64,000 nucleotides of DNA from Priestia filamentosa (lineage in GTDB: Bacteria; Bacillota; Bacilli; Bacillales; Bacillaceae_H). The notes under the pieces are model-generated. The model worked only from the letters and a program-made list of their open reading frames with translations. It did no database searches and was not told the DNA's origin. The position numbers were made by a program, and so were the translations under genes. Below are positions 8,691 through 15,744 of this stretch, one piece after another (positions within the stretch are counted from its first letter, which is position 1; each line of letters begins with the position of its first letter). The stretch spans positions 310,001 through 374,000 of the forward strand of contig NZ_FXAJ01000001.1 of assembly GCF_900177535.1 (NCBI RefSeq). Reading direction: 5' to 3'.

Positions 8691-8891
8691 AAATTTAAAA
8701 TGAACAACAGCTGTATAAAGACGAGCACCTGTCTCAGGATGAACGATTGTTTGATGTCCAACATGATGTACTTCTAGAAAAATAGCTCGGTTATTTTCAA
8801 TTTGCTCATTGATTTTTGATTCGAGTTTTTCGATGCTTGTCTCCTCAAAAAATTCGACTTTATCTTGAATCATTTGTAGCTGTAACCCCAT
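8682..8891 (-). CDS. yrzA: DUF2536 family protein YrzA
   Basis: This 69-residue hypothetical protein is encoded opposite to its neighbours. It has an AGGAGGTG ribosome site a few bases before its ATG. The sequence has an amphipathic first half (KVEFFEETSIEKLESKIN) and a beta-rich C-terminus containing the HHVGHQTIVHPETG segment. It matches the Bacillus DUF2536 (YrzA) family by length and position between yrrS and mtnN. No signal peptide, membrane helix or catalytic motif is visible, and no function is known. Confidence 0.8.
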   Translation of the reverse strand: MGLQLQMIQDKVEFFEETSIEKLESKINEQIENNRAIFLEVHHVGHQTIVHPETGARLYTAVVHFKFKK

Positions 8892-9027
8892 CCACTCTTC
8901 ACCTCCTGTTTGGTCAGTACGTTTCTTTATTTTAGCATGTGTTTTAGGAAGAAATATAGCGACTTCCTCTTTATAATGTTAGAATAAGCACTATATGCAA
9001 AATTTGTTGAAGAAAAGAGGCCAAAAA

Positions 9028-9720
9028 ATGAAAATCGCAATTATTGGAGCAATGGAAGAAGAAGTGACAATCATACGAGAAAAATTAACAGACCGCGATG
9101 TAACGGTTATTGCAGGCTGTGAATATACAACAGGAAAATATGAAGGAAAAGAAATTATCTTACTAAAATCAGGTATTGGAAAAGTAACCGCAGCTTTATC
9201 AACAGCTGTTCTACTTGAAAGATTCAATCCTGATTATATTATTAATACAGGCTCTGCTGGTGGTTTCAATCCAGAGCTAAACGTTGGAGACGTTGTTATT
9301 TCTTCAGAAGTTCGCCATCATGATGTAGATGTAACCATCTTCAACTATGAATATGGTCAAGTGCCAAATATGCCTGCAGCATTTTTACCAGATGAGAAGC
9401 TTGTTGCTGTAGCAGAGAAAAGTGCGGAAGAAATCCAAGGTATGAAGATTGTTACAGGACTTATTGCAACAGGAGACTCATTTATGAACGATGCTGATCG
9501 CGTAGAGTTTGTGCGTTCTAAATTTCCAGCACTTCAAGCAGCTGAAATGGAAGCTGCCGCTGTTGCTCAAGTTTGTCATCAGTTCGGAGCACCGTTTGTT
9601 ATTATTCGTTCTCTTTCAGATATTGCTGGAAAAGAATCAAATATTTCATTTGATCAGTATTTACCAAAAGCAGCGAAAAATTCTGCAGACCTTATTTTAA
9701 GAATGGTTGAAAAAATCTAA
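9028..9720 (+). CDS. mtnN: 5'-methylthioadenosine/S-adenosylhomocysteine nucleosidase
   Basis: MtnN hydrolyses MTA and SAH (and 5'-deoxyadenosine) to adenine plus the thioribose moiety, feeding methionine salvage and relieving inhibition of methyltransferases. The 230-residue product begins [13 protein letters not shown]. It shows the NTGSAGGF motif near 70, EMEAAAVAQ near 173 (substrate ribose binding) and SLSDIAG near 197 (catalytic Asp). An in-frame ATG at 8995 would add 11 residues, but the AAAAGAGG site at 9013-9020 points to ATG 9028. Unlike B. subtilis, yrrT is absent upstream and mccA/mccB are absent downstream. Confidence 0.95.
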   Translation: MKIAIIGAMEEEVTIIREKLTDRDVTVIAGCEYTTGKYEGKEIILLKSGIGKVTAALSTAVLLERFNPDYIINTGSAGGFNPELNVGDVVISSEVRHHDVDVTIFNYEYGQVPNMPAAFLPDEKLVAVAEKSAEEIQGMKIVTGLIATGDSFMNDADRVEFVRSKFPALQAAEMEAAAVAQVCHQFGAPFVIIRSLSDIAGKESNISFDQYLPKAAKNSADLILRMVEKI

Positions 9721-9815
9721 TGTCAAAGTTGCCAGCAGTGGTGGATATTGCTATCATTTCACACGTATATTCTATGTTATAGTAGAAATAGAGAAATTAC
9801 GTGGGGTGATTTGAT

Positions 9816-10046
9816 TTGAAAACAAATGCAGCACGTCAAGTACGAGCGAAAATTGAAGATTATACACGTTTTATTTATATTTTACTCGCATTGAGCGGAT
9901 TCTTATATATTGGCACTTTAATTAGCAATCATGAGCACCATGGTGGCACAATGACAATTATGATGAGTGGGACTTTTGTGCTTCTACTCGTTTCTTTTCT
10001 ATTTAGTTACAAAGTCAAAAAACTGCGTAGCTCTTTAGAAGAATAA
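9816..10046 (+). CDS. yrhC: YrhC-like small membrane protein
   Basis: This 76-residue protein has two predicted transmembrane helices (about 18-36 and 47-65) joined by a His-rich loop (SNHEHHGG), with charged ends. TTG at 9816 is the start, with GGGGTGAT at 9803-9810. It resembles YrhC, the last gene of the B. subtilis yrrT-mtnN-mccA-mccB-yrhC operon. Here it follows mtnN directly after a 95-nt gap. The function is unknown. Confidence 0.7.
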   Translation: MKTNAARQVRAKIEDYTRFIYILLALSGFLYIGTLISNHEHHGGTMTIMMSGTFVLLLVSFLFSYKVKKLRSSLEE

Positions 10047-10079
10047 AAAACAGCCTTGAAATTAATCAAGGCTGTTTTT
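10046..10079. terminator. Bidirectional terminator between yrhC and sigK
   Basis: AAAAACAGCCTTGA (10046-10059) pairs with TCAAGGCTGTTTTT (10066-10079). A-rich and T-rich flanks make it work on both strands. The sigK stop codon sits in the loop region. Confidence 0.92.
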
Positions 10080-10790
10080 CTTTTTCTTCTTTTCTTTTTC
10101 GGCACGATAAAATTCATGAAACATCTTCATTAGAGCTCTCTTCTCAATTCGTGATACATAACTCCTTGAAATTCCTAGCTCTTTTGCAATTTCTCGCTGT
10201 GTTTTCTCTTTCTTTAAATCAAGTCCGAACCGTCCAACAATCACTTCTCGCTCTCTATCGTCCAGAATATCGATATATTCACGAATCTTTTCAAGTTCCA
10301 TATTAAGCTGAATCGTTTCAATTACGTCGTCTGCTTCAGATTTTAACACATCAATTAAAGAAATTTCATTTCCTTCCTTATCTTGCCCGATTGGATCATG
10401 AAGAGAAACATCTTTTTTTGTTTTCTTTAGAGCACGGAGATGCATTAAGATTTCATTTTCAATACATCTAGCAGCGTATGTGGCAAGTTTCGTTCCTTTA
10501 CCTTGTGAATAGCTCTCAATTGCTTTAATAAGCCCGATTGTTCCAATAGAGATAAGATCTTCTGAGTCTTCTCCTGTATTTTCAAATTTCTTTACAATGT
10601 GTGCCACAAGACGTAAGTTATGTTCAATTAACATATTGCGAGCATGTGCGTCCCCTTGCTCCATAAGCAGTAAGTATTTTTTTTCTTCTTGCGGCGAGAG
10701 AGGTTGTGGAAAAGCGTTGTTTTTAACGTAGGAAACAAGGAAAACAAGCTCTTTAACAAAGTAACTTAAAGTCGTAAAAAAGCCGGGCAT
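10062..10790 (-). CDS. sigK: Late mother-cell sporulation sigma factor SigK (pro-sigma-K), uninterrupted
   Basis: SigK directs late mother-cell transcription (spore coat, cortex maturation). The 242-residue protein carries an N-terminal hydrophobic pro-sequence ending LVFLVS before [10 protein letters not shown], the junction cut by SpoIVFB in B. subtilis. Region 2 ([17 protein letters not shown]), region 2.4 ([16 protein letters not shown]) and the region 4 helix-turn-helix ([20 protein letters not shown]) follow. Two adjacent ATGs are possible; the second is better spaced from GGAGG. The gene is one continuous reading frame, with no skin-type element splitting it as in B. subtilis 168. Confidence 0.97.
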   Translation of the reverse strand: MPGFFTTLSYFVKELVFLVSYVKNNAFPQPLSPQEEKKYLLLMEQGDAHARNMLIEHNLRLVAHIVKKFENTGEDSEDLISIGTIGLIKAIESYSQGKGTKLATYAARCIENEILMHLRALKKTKKDVSLHDPIGQDKEGNEISLIDVLKSEADDVIETIQLNMELEKIREYIDILDDREREVIVGRFGLDLKKEKTQREIAKELGISRSYVSRIEKRALMKMFHEFYRAEKEKKKKKNSLD

Positions 10791-10793
10791 CAT

Positions 10794-11143
10794 ACCACCT
10801 CCGTAGAAATTACCACCATTGTAACGATACTTTATTTATATGTGACAGGAGCCTAGTTTGTGTCTGTACAATGTCCTTTTAAGGGGCTTGGAACTCTCTA
10901 AAGAGATATACCTAGAAAAAAAAGTAAAAAAGCGTTTAAAATAGAAAAATAAGGTTAAAGTAATAGTTTAGAGTATGAGTATAGTCAAAAGAATGTACAT
11001 AATTTATACCTAATTTTAAGAAGAGAACGTAATGCGCTATAAGCTAGTTAATAAATTTTGCATAATGTTCTATGATTAAGGGATCAATCATGATTATAAT
11101 AAATACAGAGAAACTTATACCATACTTTGGAAGGAAGGGTACG
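10794..11143. other. Intergenic region sigK / MOSC gene, with a possible SigE/SigK-type promoter for sigK
   Basis: No gene is seen here. Reading towards sigK, GTTACAAT (complement of 10818-10825) matches six of eight bases of the SigE -10 CATACAAT. A CACATATA-like element lies about 12 nt upstream (near 10837-10846). This is a weak candidate mother-cell promoter. The rest is AT-rich, with no hairpin or riboswitch that I recognise. A reading frame from 11072 (ATG) runs into the MOSC gene, but its start lacks a ribosome site. Confidence 0.35.
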
Positions 11144-11722
11144 ATGTTTCAAAAAATAGAAGCAAAAGTTTTAGGGGTTTTTATGGCAACAGAGAAGGGT
11201 TCATTTATTACGGAAGAACGAGCAGAAGTACAGGTGGAATTTGGAGGAATTCCTGGGGATCTTCATTTTGGTTTAACGAAGAAAGCTGGAGAAAGAGAGC
11301 CAATGTATGAAAAGGGAACAGAGATTTTTAATCGAAGACAAATTTCTATCGTTTCAGCTGAAGAATGTGCAGAAGTGGCGCAATTATTGAAAATTGAGGA
11401 AGTGCGTCCTGAATGGCTTGGAGCAAACCTTATTGTGGAAGGAATCGATGATTTTACACTTTTAAAAGAAGGAAGCCGCATTGTTTTTCCTAGCGGAGCA
11501 GCTTTACTTTGTGAAGGGGTCAATCATCCTTGTATCCATCCAGGAAAGGTTATTCAAAGTCAGTATCCCGAAAAAAAGATAGCCGGAAAATTTGTGAAGA
11601 TGGCTTATGATAGAAGAGGAATCGTTTGTATTGTAGAAAAAACAGGCATAATAAAAAAGGGAGACAAGGCAGTTATTCATTCTTATGAACCTTTTAAAGG
11701 GAAAGTTGAACTTTCAAATTAG
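11144..11722 (+). CDS. MOSC domain-containing protein
   Basis: This 192-residue protein contains one MOSC domain (molybdenum-cofactor sulfurase C-terminal type). Family features include EFGGIPGDLHFGLT near 36-50, NRRQISIVSAEE near 66, the EWLGANLIVEG block near 89 and a conserved Cys in NHPCIHPG near 130. MOSC proteins carry sulfur on that Cys or handle Mo-cofactor-linked reductions, but the substrate here is unknown. I chose ATG 11144 because GGAAGGAAGGG lies just upstream. The longer frame from 11072 has no ribosome site. It has no partner genes nearby and no counterpart at this site in B. subtilis. Confidence 0.85.
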   Translation: MFQKIEAKVLGVFMATEKGSFITEERAEVQVEFGGIPGDLHFGLTKKAGEREPMYEKGTEIFNRRQISIVSAEECAEVAQLLKIEEVRPEWLGANLIVEGIDDFTLLKEGSRIVFPSGAALLCEGVNHPCIHPGKVIQSQYPEKKIAGKFVKMAYDRRGIVCIVEKTGIIKKGDKAVIHSYEPFKGKVELSN

Positions 11723-11752
11723 AATAGAGACAAAATATACATATATGCCTAC

Positions 11753-11779
11753 ACGGACTCCATTCCTGTACATAGTATA
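11753..11779 (+). promoter_or_regulatory. SigK-type promoter for the YjcZ-like gene
   Basis: AC at 11753-11754, a 16-nt spacer and CATAGTATA at 11771-11779 exactly fit the SigK consensus AC-N16/17-CATANNNTA. The downstream start codon is about 21 nt away. Late mother-cell expression is therefore likely. Confidence 0.6.
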
Positions 11780-11799
11780 AAATAAAGAGGTGAATGTAC

Positions 11800-11958
11800 A
11801 TGTATGGGTATGGAGGGTGCTCGCCATACTGTGGTAGTTATACTCCATATGGGGGAGGCTACGGAGGCGGGGGCTGGGCTTTTGCCTTAATTATTATTCT
11901 TGTAGTCATTTTGCTTATTTTCGGTGGATTCTATTATTTTGGATACTTTTGGAAATGA
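11800..11958 (+). CDS. YjcZ-family small Gly/Tyr-rich membrane peptide (sporulation type)
   Basis: This is a 52-residue peptide. The first half is rich in Gly, Tyr and Cys (MYGYGGCSPYCGSYTPYGGG). The second half is a single hydrophobic helix (WAFALIIILVVILLIFGG) ending FGYFWK. This architecture is that of the YjcZ/YrvJ-like 'sporulation protein YjcZ' family of Bacillus. ATG 11800 is eight bases after AAAGAGG; an in-frame ATG at 11794 is too close to it. A SigK-type promoter precedes it and a terminator follows, so it is a single-gene unit. The function is unknown; a spore coat or mother-cell membrane role is an inference. Confidence 0.85.
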   Translation: MYGYGGCSPYCGSYTPYGGGYGGGGWAFALIIILVVILLIFGGFYYFGYFWK

Positions 11959-11989
11959 AAAAGAAGTGGTGTTTATGCCACTTCTTTTT
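11958..11989. terminator. Terminator between the YjcZ-like gene and pssA
   Basis: AAAAAGAAGTGG (11958-11969) pairs with CCACTTCTTTTT (11978-11989). A and T runs on the two sides suggest it serves both converging genes. Confidence 0.88.
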
Positions 11990-12038
11990 ATTTATTCATT
12001 ATTGTAAGAAACAAATAAACATTGTACGCTAAGTTGTG

Positions 12039-12578
12039 TTATACTTTTTTAAGTTTGAAGTTACTAATCATTAGAACGGATAAAATCACTACTAGAAACA
12101 TGAAAAGGTGCCCTGGAATCATTTTGTGAAACAAAAAAGAAAATGTGATTAAACAGCCTGCTGCTGTAATAGGAAGACCTGTAAAATATCCGTTGTTTTC
12201 TGAAATGTTAAAGCGTGCGAGGCGCATAGCACTGCAGGCTACATAAAAAATTGTAAAAAGCGTGCCAGGTGTTCCATATTCATGTAATACGCCTTGATAA
12301 ACGAGTAAAGCTGGTGCGATTCCAAATGAAATAATGTCACACATGGAGTCTAGTTGTTTACCAAATTCAGATTCAATACCAAATTTTCGAGCAACCATGC
12401 CGTCAAATCTGTCAGCAAATGCAGCAAGAAAAATGAGAAACAAGCTTAATCGAAATTCATGATGAAAAATAGAGATAAGAGCAAAAGTTCCTAAAGACAG
12501 ATTTATTAACGTTAAACAATTCGCAGAATGGGCTTTAAGCTTTTTTAAAGTATGATCAAGATAATCTAATAAAAACAA
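12039..12578 (-). CDS. pssA: CDP-diacylglycerol-serine O-phosphatidyltransferase
   Basis: PssA condenses CDP-diacylglycerol with L-serine to phosphatidylserine at the membrane. The 179-residue product has the CDP-alcohol phosphatidyltransferase signature D-G-x2-A-R-x8-G-x3-D-x3-D (DGMVARKFG...GKQLDSMCD, about 58-80) and five or six hydrophobic segments. I prefer the TTG start at 12578, eight bases after GGAG. The GTG at 12587 that gives the longest frame overlaps that ribosome site. It diverges from psd, the next enzyme of the pathway, through overlapping promoters. In B. subtilis these genes lie elsewhere. Confidence 0.92.
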   Translation of the reverse strand: MFLLDYLDHTLKKLKAHSANCLTLINLSLGTFALISIFHHEFRLSLFLIFLAAFADRFDGMVARKFGIESEFGKQLDSMCDIISFGIAPALLVYQGVLHEYGTPGTLFTIFYVACSAMRLARFNISENNGYFTGLPITAAGCLITFSFLFHKMIPGHLFMFLVVILSVLMISNFKLKKV

Positions 12579-12598
12579 ATTTTTCACTCCTTAAAGAG

Positions 12599-12627
12599 TT
12601 GACTCATAAAAATAAAGAAATTATACA
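12599..12627 (+). promoter_or_regulatory. SigA-type promoter of psd
   Basis: TTGACT (12599-12604), a 17-nt spacer and TATACA (12622-12627) precede psd by 76 nt. The -10 overlaps the divergent pssA -10. Confidence 0.7.
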
Positions 12628-12648
12628 GATAAAATTATTGTAAGTCTA
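12620..12648 (-). promoter_or_regulatory. SigA-type promoter of pssA
   Basis: On the minus strand, TAGACT (12648-12643), a 17-nt spacer and TATAAT (12625-12620) form a promoter. It shares its -10 bases with the psd promoter, so one polymerase should exclude the other. Confidence 0.68.
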
Positions 12649-12703
12649 AAAAGTAGGATAGTAAAGAAAAACAGTGGGAAAAATTGTGATAGAGAGGAAA
12701 TTT

Positions 12704-13486
12704 ATGAAAAAAATCCTTTATCAATCTTTTATAGAATTAACAAATAAACCTTTTACTTCAAAGTTAATAGAGCGTTTTTCGTGCTCTCCGTTTAGCAGAA
12801 AATTCATTCGTTCATATGCAAAAATTTATAATGTTAAACAGGAAGAAATGAGCAAGAAACTTAGTGAATACGGAACGCTACACGAACTTTTTACTAGAAA
12901 GCTAAAAGATCAAGCTCGCCCATTTTCTTTACAAAAAGAGGTGATTATTAGTCCTGTAGATGGGGAAATCGAACAATACGGTACTTTAACAAATAAAACA
13001 GAAATGATTGTAAAAGAAAAGCCGTATTCTGTAAAAGAGCTTGTTGGAAATGAGTACGAACTGCAAAAGTATATAGGCGGTACTTATTTTATCTTATATC
13101 TGAGTCCGAGTGACTATCATCGAATTCATAGTCCGGCTGATGCCAATATTATTAAGACATGGACTCTTGGAAATAAGTCATATCCAGTAAATCAGCTTGG
13201 TTTAAAATACGGCAAAGCACCGTTAGTGAAAAATTATCGCAAGTTAACAGAACTTGCTTATAATGAGCATCGTTTTTTATTAGTAAAAGTTGGCGCAATG
13301 TTTGTAAATAGCATTACAATGACTCATGATGAGAAGTCTATTAACAAAGGAGACGAAATTGCGTATTTTTCATTCGGCTCAACTGTCATTTTACTTTTTG
13401 AAAAAGATTCTTTTGTAACAGATGAATCGATTCAAAAAGGTCAAAAAGTGAAGGTTGGCCAAACGCTCGGTCGATTTCAATCGTGA
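12704..13486 (+). CDS. psd: Phosphatidylserine decarboxylase proenzyme
   Basis: Psd converts phosphatidylserine to phosphatidylethanolamine. The 260-residue proenzyme cleaves itself to create a pyruvoyl group. The self-cleavage site is FGST near residue 228, between Gly and Ser. VSPVDGEIEQYG-like ISPVDGEIEQYG near 83 and the LSPSDYHRIHSPAD block near 131 provide the other conserved catalytic Asp/His residues. ATG 12704 has AGAGAGG six bases upstream; the longer frame adds ten residues with no support. It pairs functionally with the divergent pssA. Confidence 0.95.
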   Translation: MKKILYQSFIELTNKPFTSKLIERFSCSPFSRKFIRSYAKIYNVKQEEMSKKLSEYGTLHELFTRKLKDQARPFSLQKEVIISPVDGEIEQYGTLTNKTEMIVKEKPYSVKELVGNEYELQKYIGGTYFILYLSPSDYHRIHSPADANIIKTWTLGNKSYPVNQLGLKYGKAPLVKNYRKLTELAYNEHRFLLVKVGAMFVNSITMTHDEKSINKGDEIAYFSFGSTVILLFEKDSFVTDESIQKGQKVKVGQTLGRFQS

Positions 13487-13495
13487 AGTAATAAC

Positions 13496-13636
13496 TTAGG
13501 AAGAAATTTTGATTTTAGCATGAAGAGAACGTCTTTCAATTTCTTTCTCGATAAGCTTAATAAATTCAGGACTTAATTTTAATTCATTTGCTTTGCAATA
13601 TGATTCAACTAATACCTTATCTGACAGCTTTTCCAC
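13496..13636 (-). CDS. sda: Sporulation inhibitor Sda (replication checkpoint peptide)
   Basis: Sda is a 46-residue helical hairpin that blocks the KinA/KinB histidine kinases, delaying sporulation when replication is perturbed. The sequence reads [20 protein letters not shown]...[17 protein letters not shown], close to B. subtilis Sda (MRKLSDELLIESYFKA...). The start is GTG at 13636 with AGGAGGTG just upstream. It converges on psd with only nine bases between the stops and no visible terminator. The upstream region holds several DnaA boxes, the known mode of sda control in B. subtilis. Confidence 0.93.
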   Translation of the reverse strand: MEKLSDKVLVESYCKANELKLSPEFIKLIEKEIERRSLHAKIKISS

Positions 13637-13710
13637 TCCTGTCACCTCCTATAGTATGAGAGCATTTTCAAAAAAAGACTTTATCGTTTTAAAAAATTTT
13701 ATGTTGTTCT

Positions 13711-13725
13711 ATATAAACGTTTTCA
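13711..13725. promoter_or_regulatory. cre-like sequence upstream of sda (CcpA candidate)
   Basis: ATATAAACGTTTTCA matches the catabolite-responsive consensus WTGNAARCGNWWWCA except for one base (G to A). It lies about 75-90 nt upstream of the sda start. One mismatch can occur by chance in AT-rich DNA. Confidence 0.35.
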
Positions 13726-13786
13726 GGCATAGATAAGTAGGTTATGTGAATTTGTGTAACCTTAATCTATCATGTTTTAAATGTTA

Positions 13787-13798
13787 GAACAATCGTTC
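13787..13798. promoter_or_regulatory. SOS-box-like palindrome (LexA/DinR candidate) beside a DnaA box
   Basis: GAACAATCGTTC has the GAAC-N4-GTTC core of the Bacillus SOS box (CGAACRNRYGTTCG). The outer bases and one inner base do not match. It abuts the first DnaA box at 13801. Confidence 0.4.
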
Positions 13799-13800
13799 CG

Positions 13801-13899
13801 TTATCCACAAAAAAGAGTGGATAAGTTGTGGGTATAATGTTCGTAACTTTTAAGATTGTTGAAAAACCAGGATGTATAGTGTGAATAAAGTTATCCACA
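13801..13899. promoter_or_regulatory. DnaA-box cluster
   Basis: There are three perfect TTATNCACA boxes: TTATCCACA at 13801-13809 (+), TTATTCACA on the minus strand at 13880-13888, and TTATCCACA at 13891-13899 (+). A one-mismatch box on the minus strand lies at 13816-13824. The closely opposed pair at 13880-13899 is a probable high-affinity site. Confidence 0.85.
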
Positions 13900-14023
13900 A
13901 ATTTGGAGTAGCTTGAATTTTGTCGAAAAGTTTTTTGGGTATTAATGGATATTGTCGAAGTGTTTGTTTTCTTGTTAGTTGTCTTGTGAGTTGGAGGAAT
14001 AAGAAGAAAAAGATGATTTGCTC

Positions 14024-14053
14024 TTTAAAGTAGGGCAGTATATTGAGTATAAT
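14024..14053 (+). promoter_or_regulatory. Possible SigA promoter of the yqeG operon
   Basis: TTTAAA (14024-14029), an 18-nt spacer and TATAAT (14048-14053) lie 42 nt before yqeG. The -35 is weak. Confidence 0.45.
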
Positions 14054-14095
14054 AGCAAAATGGAAGTGAACTAGTCGTTAAAGGTGTGATAAGCT

Positions 14096-14611
14096 GTGTT
14101 AAAGTTATTTTTGCCAGATCAGCATGTGAAAAGTGTATTTGAAATAAAACCTGAAGATTTAAAAGAAAGAGGAGTTAAAGGGATTATTACAGATTTAGAT
14201 AATACCCTTGTTGAATGGGATCGACCTGATGCAACTCCAAAACTTATTGAATGGTTTGAAAACATGCAGCAACATAATATTCAAGTAACTATTGTTTCTA
14301 ATAATGTAGAAAAACGAGTTCGCCTTTTCTCAGATCCGCTTGGCATTCCGTTTATTTATAAAGCGCGTAAGCCAATGGGACGAGCATTTAAAAAAGCAAT
14401 TCGGAACATGGATGTAAACCGCAATGAAATCGTTGTAATTGGAGATCAGCTAATGACAGATGTCCTAGGTGGAAATCGTATGAAATTATATACCATTCTT
14501 GTTGTTCCAGTTGCTCAAACAGACGGATTTTTTACAAAATTTAACCGTCAAATGGAACGAAGAATTTTAACATGGATGAAGAAAAAAGGCATGATAAATT
14601 GGGAGGAATAA
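14096..14611 (+). CDS. yqeG: YqeG family HAD-type phosphatase
   Basis: This 171-residue haloacid-dehalogenase superfamily phosphatase (subfamily IIIA) has motif I ITDLDNTLVEWD near 30-41 (nucleophile and acid Asp residues). Motif II is the VSNN at about 71-74. A Lys in RKPMGRAFKK lies near 96-101, and the motif III-type VIGDQLMTDVLGGNRMK is near 118. The physiological substrate is unproven; a nucleotide or phosphatidylglycerol phosphate role has been proposed for relatives. GTG 14096 follows AAAGGTG. It starts the conserved yqeG-yqeH-aroE-yhbY-nadD-yqeK-rsfS-yqeM cluster and is four bases from yqeH. Confidence 0.92.
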   Translation: MLKLFLPDQHVKSVFEIKPEDLKERGVKGIITDLDNTLVEWDRPDATPKLIEWFENMQQHNIQVTIVSNNVEKRVRLFSDPLGIPFIYKARKPMGRAFKKAIRNMDVNRNEIVVIGDQLMTDVLGGNRMKLYTILVVPVAQTDGFFTKFNRQMERRILTWMKKKGMINWEE

Positions 14612-14615
14612 TTAG

Positions 14616-15722
14616 GTGAGTGAACAAGAAATGTACTGCGTAGGGTGCGGTGTTGATATCCAAACAGAAGATCCAAAAAAGCTAGGGTACACGCCGCCAT
14701 CTGCACTTGAGAAAGAGCAAATTATTTGTCAACGCTGTTTCCGTTTGAAACATTATAATGAAATTCAAGATGTTTCTTTAACAGATGACGATTTCTTAAA
14801 AATCCTTCATGGAATTGGAGAAACAGATGGTCTGATCGTTAAAATTGTAGACATTTTTGATTTTAATGGGAGCTGGATTTCTGGGCTACAGCGTTTTGTT
14901 GGCAATAATGATGTATTGTTAATTGGTAATAAAGTTGACTTGCTTCCGAAGTCTGTAAAACAAAACAAAGTAATTAACTGGATGAAAAAAGAAGCAAAAG
15001 AAAATGGCTTAAAACCTATTGATGTTTGCTTAATTAGTGCTGTAAAAGGACAAGGTGTTGAGGATGTAGCTCAAATTATTGATCGTTATCGTAATGGAAA
15101 AGATGTATATGTTGTAGGGTGTACAAATGTTGGAAAGTCAACATTTATTAATAACATCTTAAAACAATTTAGCGGAGAAGACAACGTTATTACAACATCT
15201 CAGTACCCAGGAACAACGCTTGACTTAATTGAAATTCCGCTTGATGATGGCTCAACGCTATATGATACACCAGGAATTATCAACCACCATCAAATGGCTC
15301 ACTATGTTGATAAACGCGATTTGAAACTTATTATGCCAAAAAAAGAAATCAAGCCAAAAGTATTCCAACTTAACGAGGAACAAACGCTCTTTTTTGGTGG
15401 GCTCTCTCGTTTTGACTATGTGAACGGTGGAAGACGCTCCTTTACGTGTTACATTCCGAGTGAGCTTCATATTCATCGTACAAAGCTTGAGAAAGCAGAC
15501 AAGCTATATGAAGATCACGCAGGAGAAATGCTAACACCACCTCGTCGTGAGCAGCTTGATGAATTTCCAGAACTTGTTGCACATTCCTTTACGATTAAAG
15601 AACCAAAAATGGATGTTGTTTTCTCTGGACTTGGCTGGGTAACGATAAACGATCCGGGAGCTAAAATTGTTGCTCATGCGCCTAAGGGCGTTGGTGTATT
15701 TGTTCGTCCATCATTAATTTAA
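14616..15722 (+). CDS. yqeH: Circularly permuted ribosome-biogenesis GTPase YqeH
   Basis: YqeH is needed for 30S subunit assembly. The 368-residue product starts with a treble-clef zinc finger (CVGCG near 8-12, CQRC near 38-41). GTPase motifs then appear in permuted order: NKVD (G4, about 109), SAVKG (G5, about 142), GCTNVGKST (G1, about 168) and DTPG (G3, about 216). A C-terminal RNA/protein-binding domain follows. GTG 14616 lies after GGGAGGAA that ends yqeG. The zinc Cys residues and the Walker loop are intact. Confidence 0.95.
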   Translation: MSEQEMYCVGCGVDIQTEDPKKLGYTPPSALEKEQIICQRCFRLKHYNEIQDVSLTDDDFLKILHGIGETDGLIVKIVDIFDFNGSWISGLQRFVGNNDVLLIGNKVDLLPKSVKQNKVINWMKKEAKENGLKPIDVCLISAVKGQGVEDVAQIIDRYRNGKDVYVVGCTNVGKSTFINNILKQFSGEDNVITTSQYPGTTLDLIEIPLDDGSTLYDTPGIINHHQMAHYVDKRDLKLIMPKKEIKPKVFQLNEEQTLFFGGLSRFDYVNGGRRSFTCYIPSELHIHRTKLEKADKLYEDHAGEMLTPPRREQLDEFPELVAHSFTIKEPKMDVVFSGLGWVTINDPGAKIVAHAPKGVGVFVRPSLI

Positions 15723-15744
15723 GGGCAAGGGGGATACGGTACGT

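Larger units (their letters stand above)
13637..14095. promoter_or_regulatory. Divergent sda / yqeG control region (no gene)
   Basis: This 459-bp AT-rich gap has no coding sequence. It holds a DnaA-box cluster, an SOS-like palindrome and a cre-like sequence (listed separately), plus a possible yqeG promoter at its right end. TATAAT at 13833-13838 lacks a matching -35. In B. subtilis the sda-yqeG gap is also a DnaA-binding cluster. Confidence 0.8.

Noticed and set aside
11072-11143. N-terminal extension of the MOSC protein
   Set aside because: ATG 11072 has no ribosome site. The family domain starts after ATG 11144, which follows GGAAGGAAGGG.
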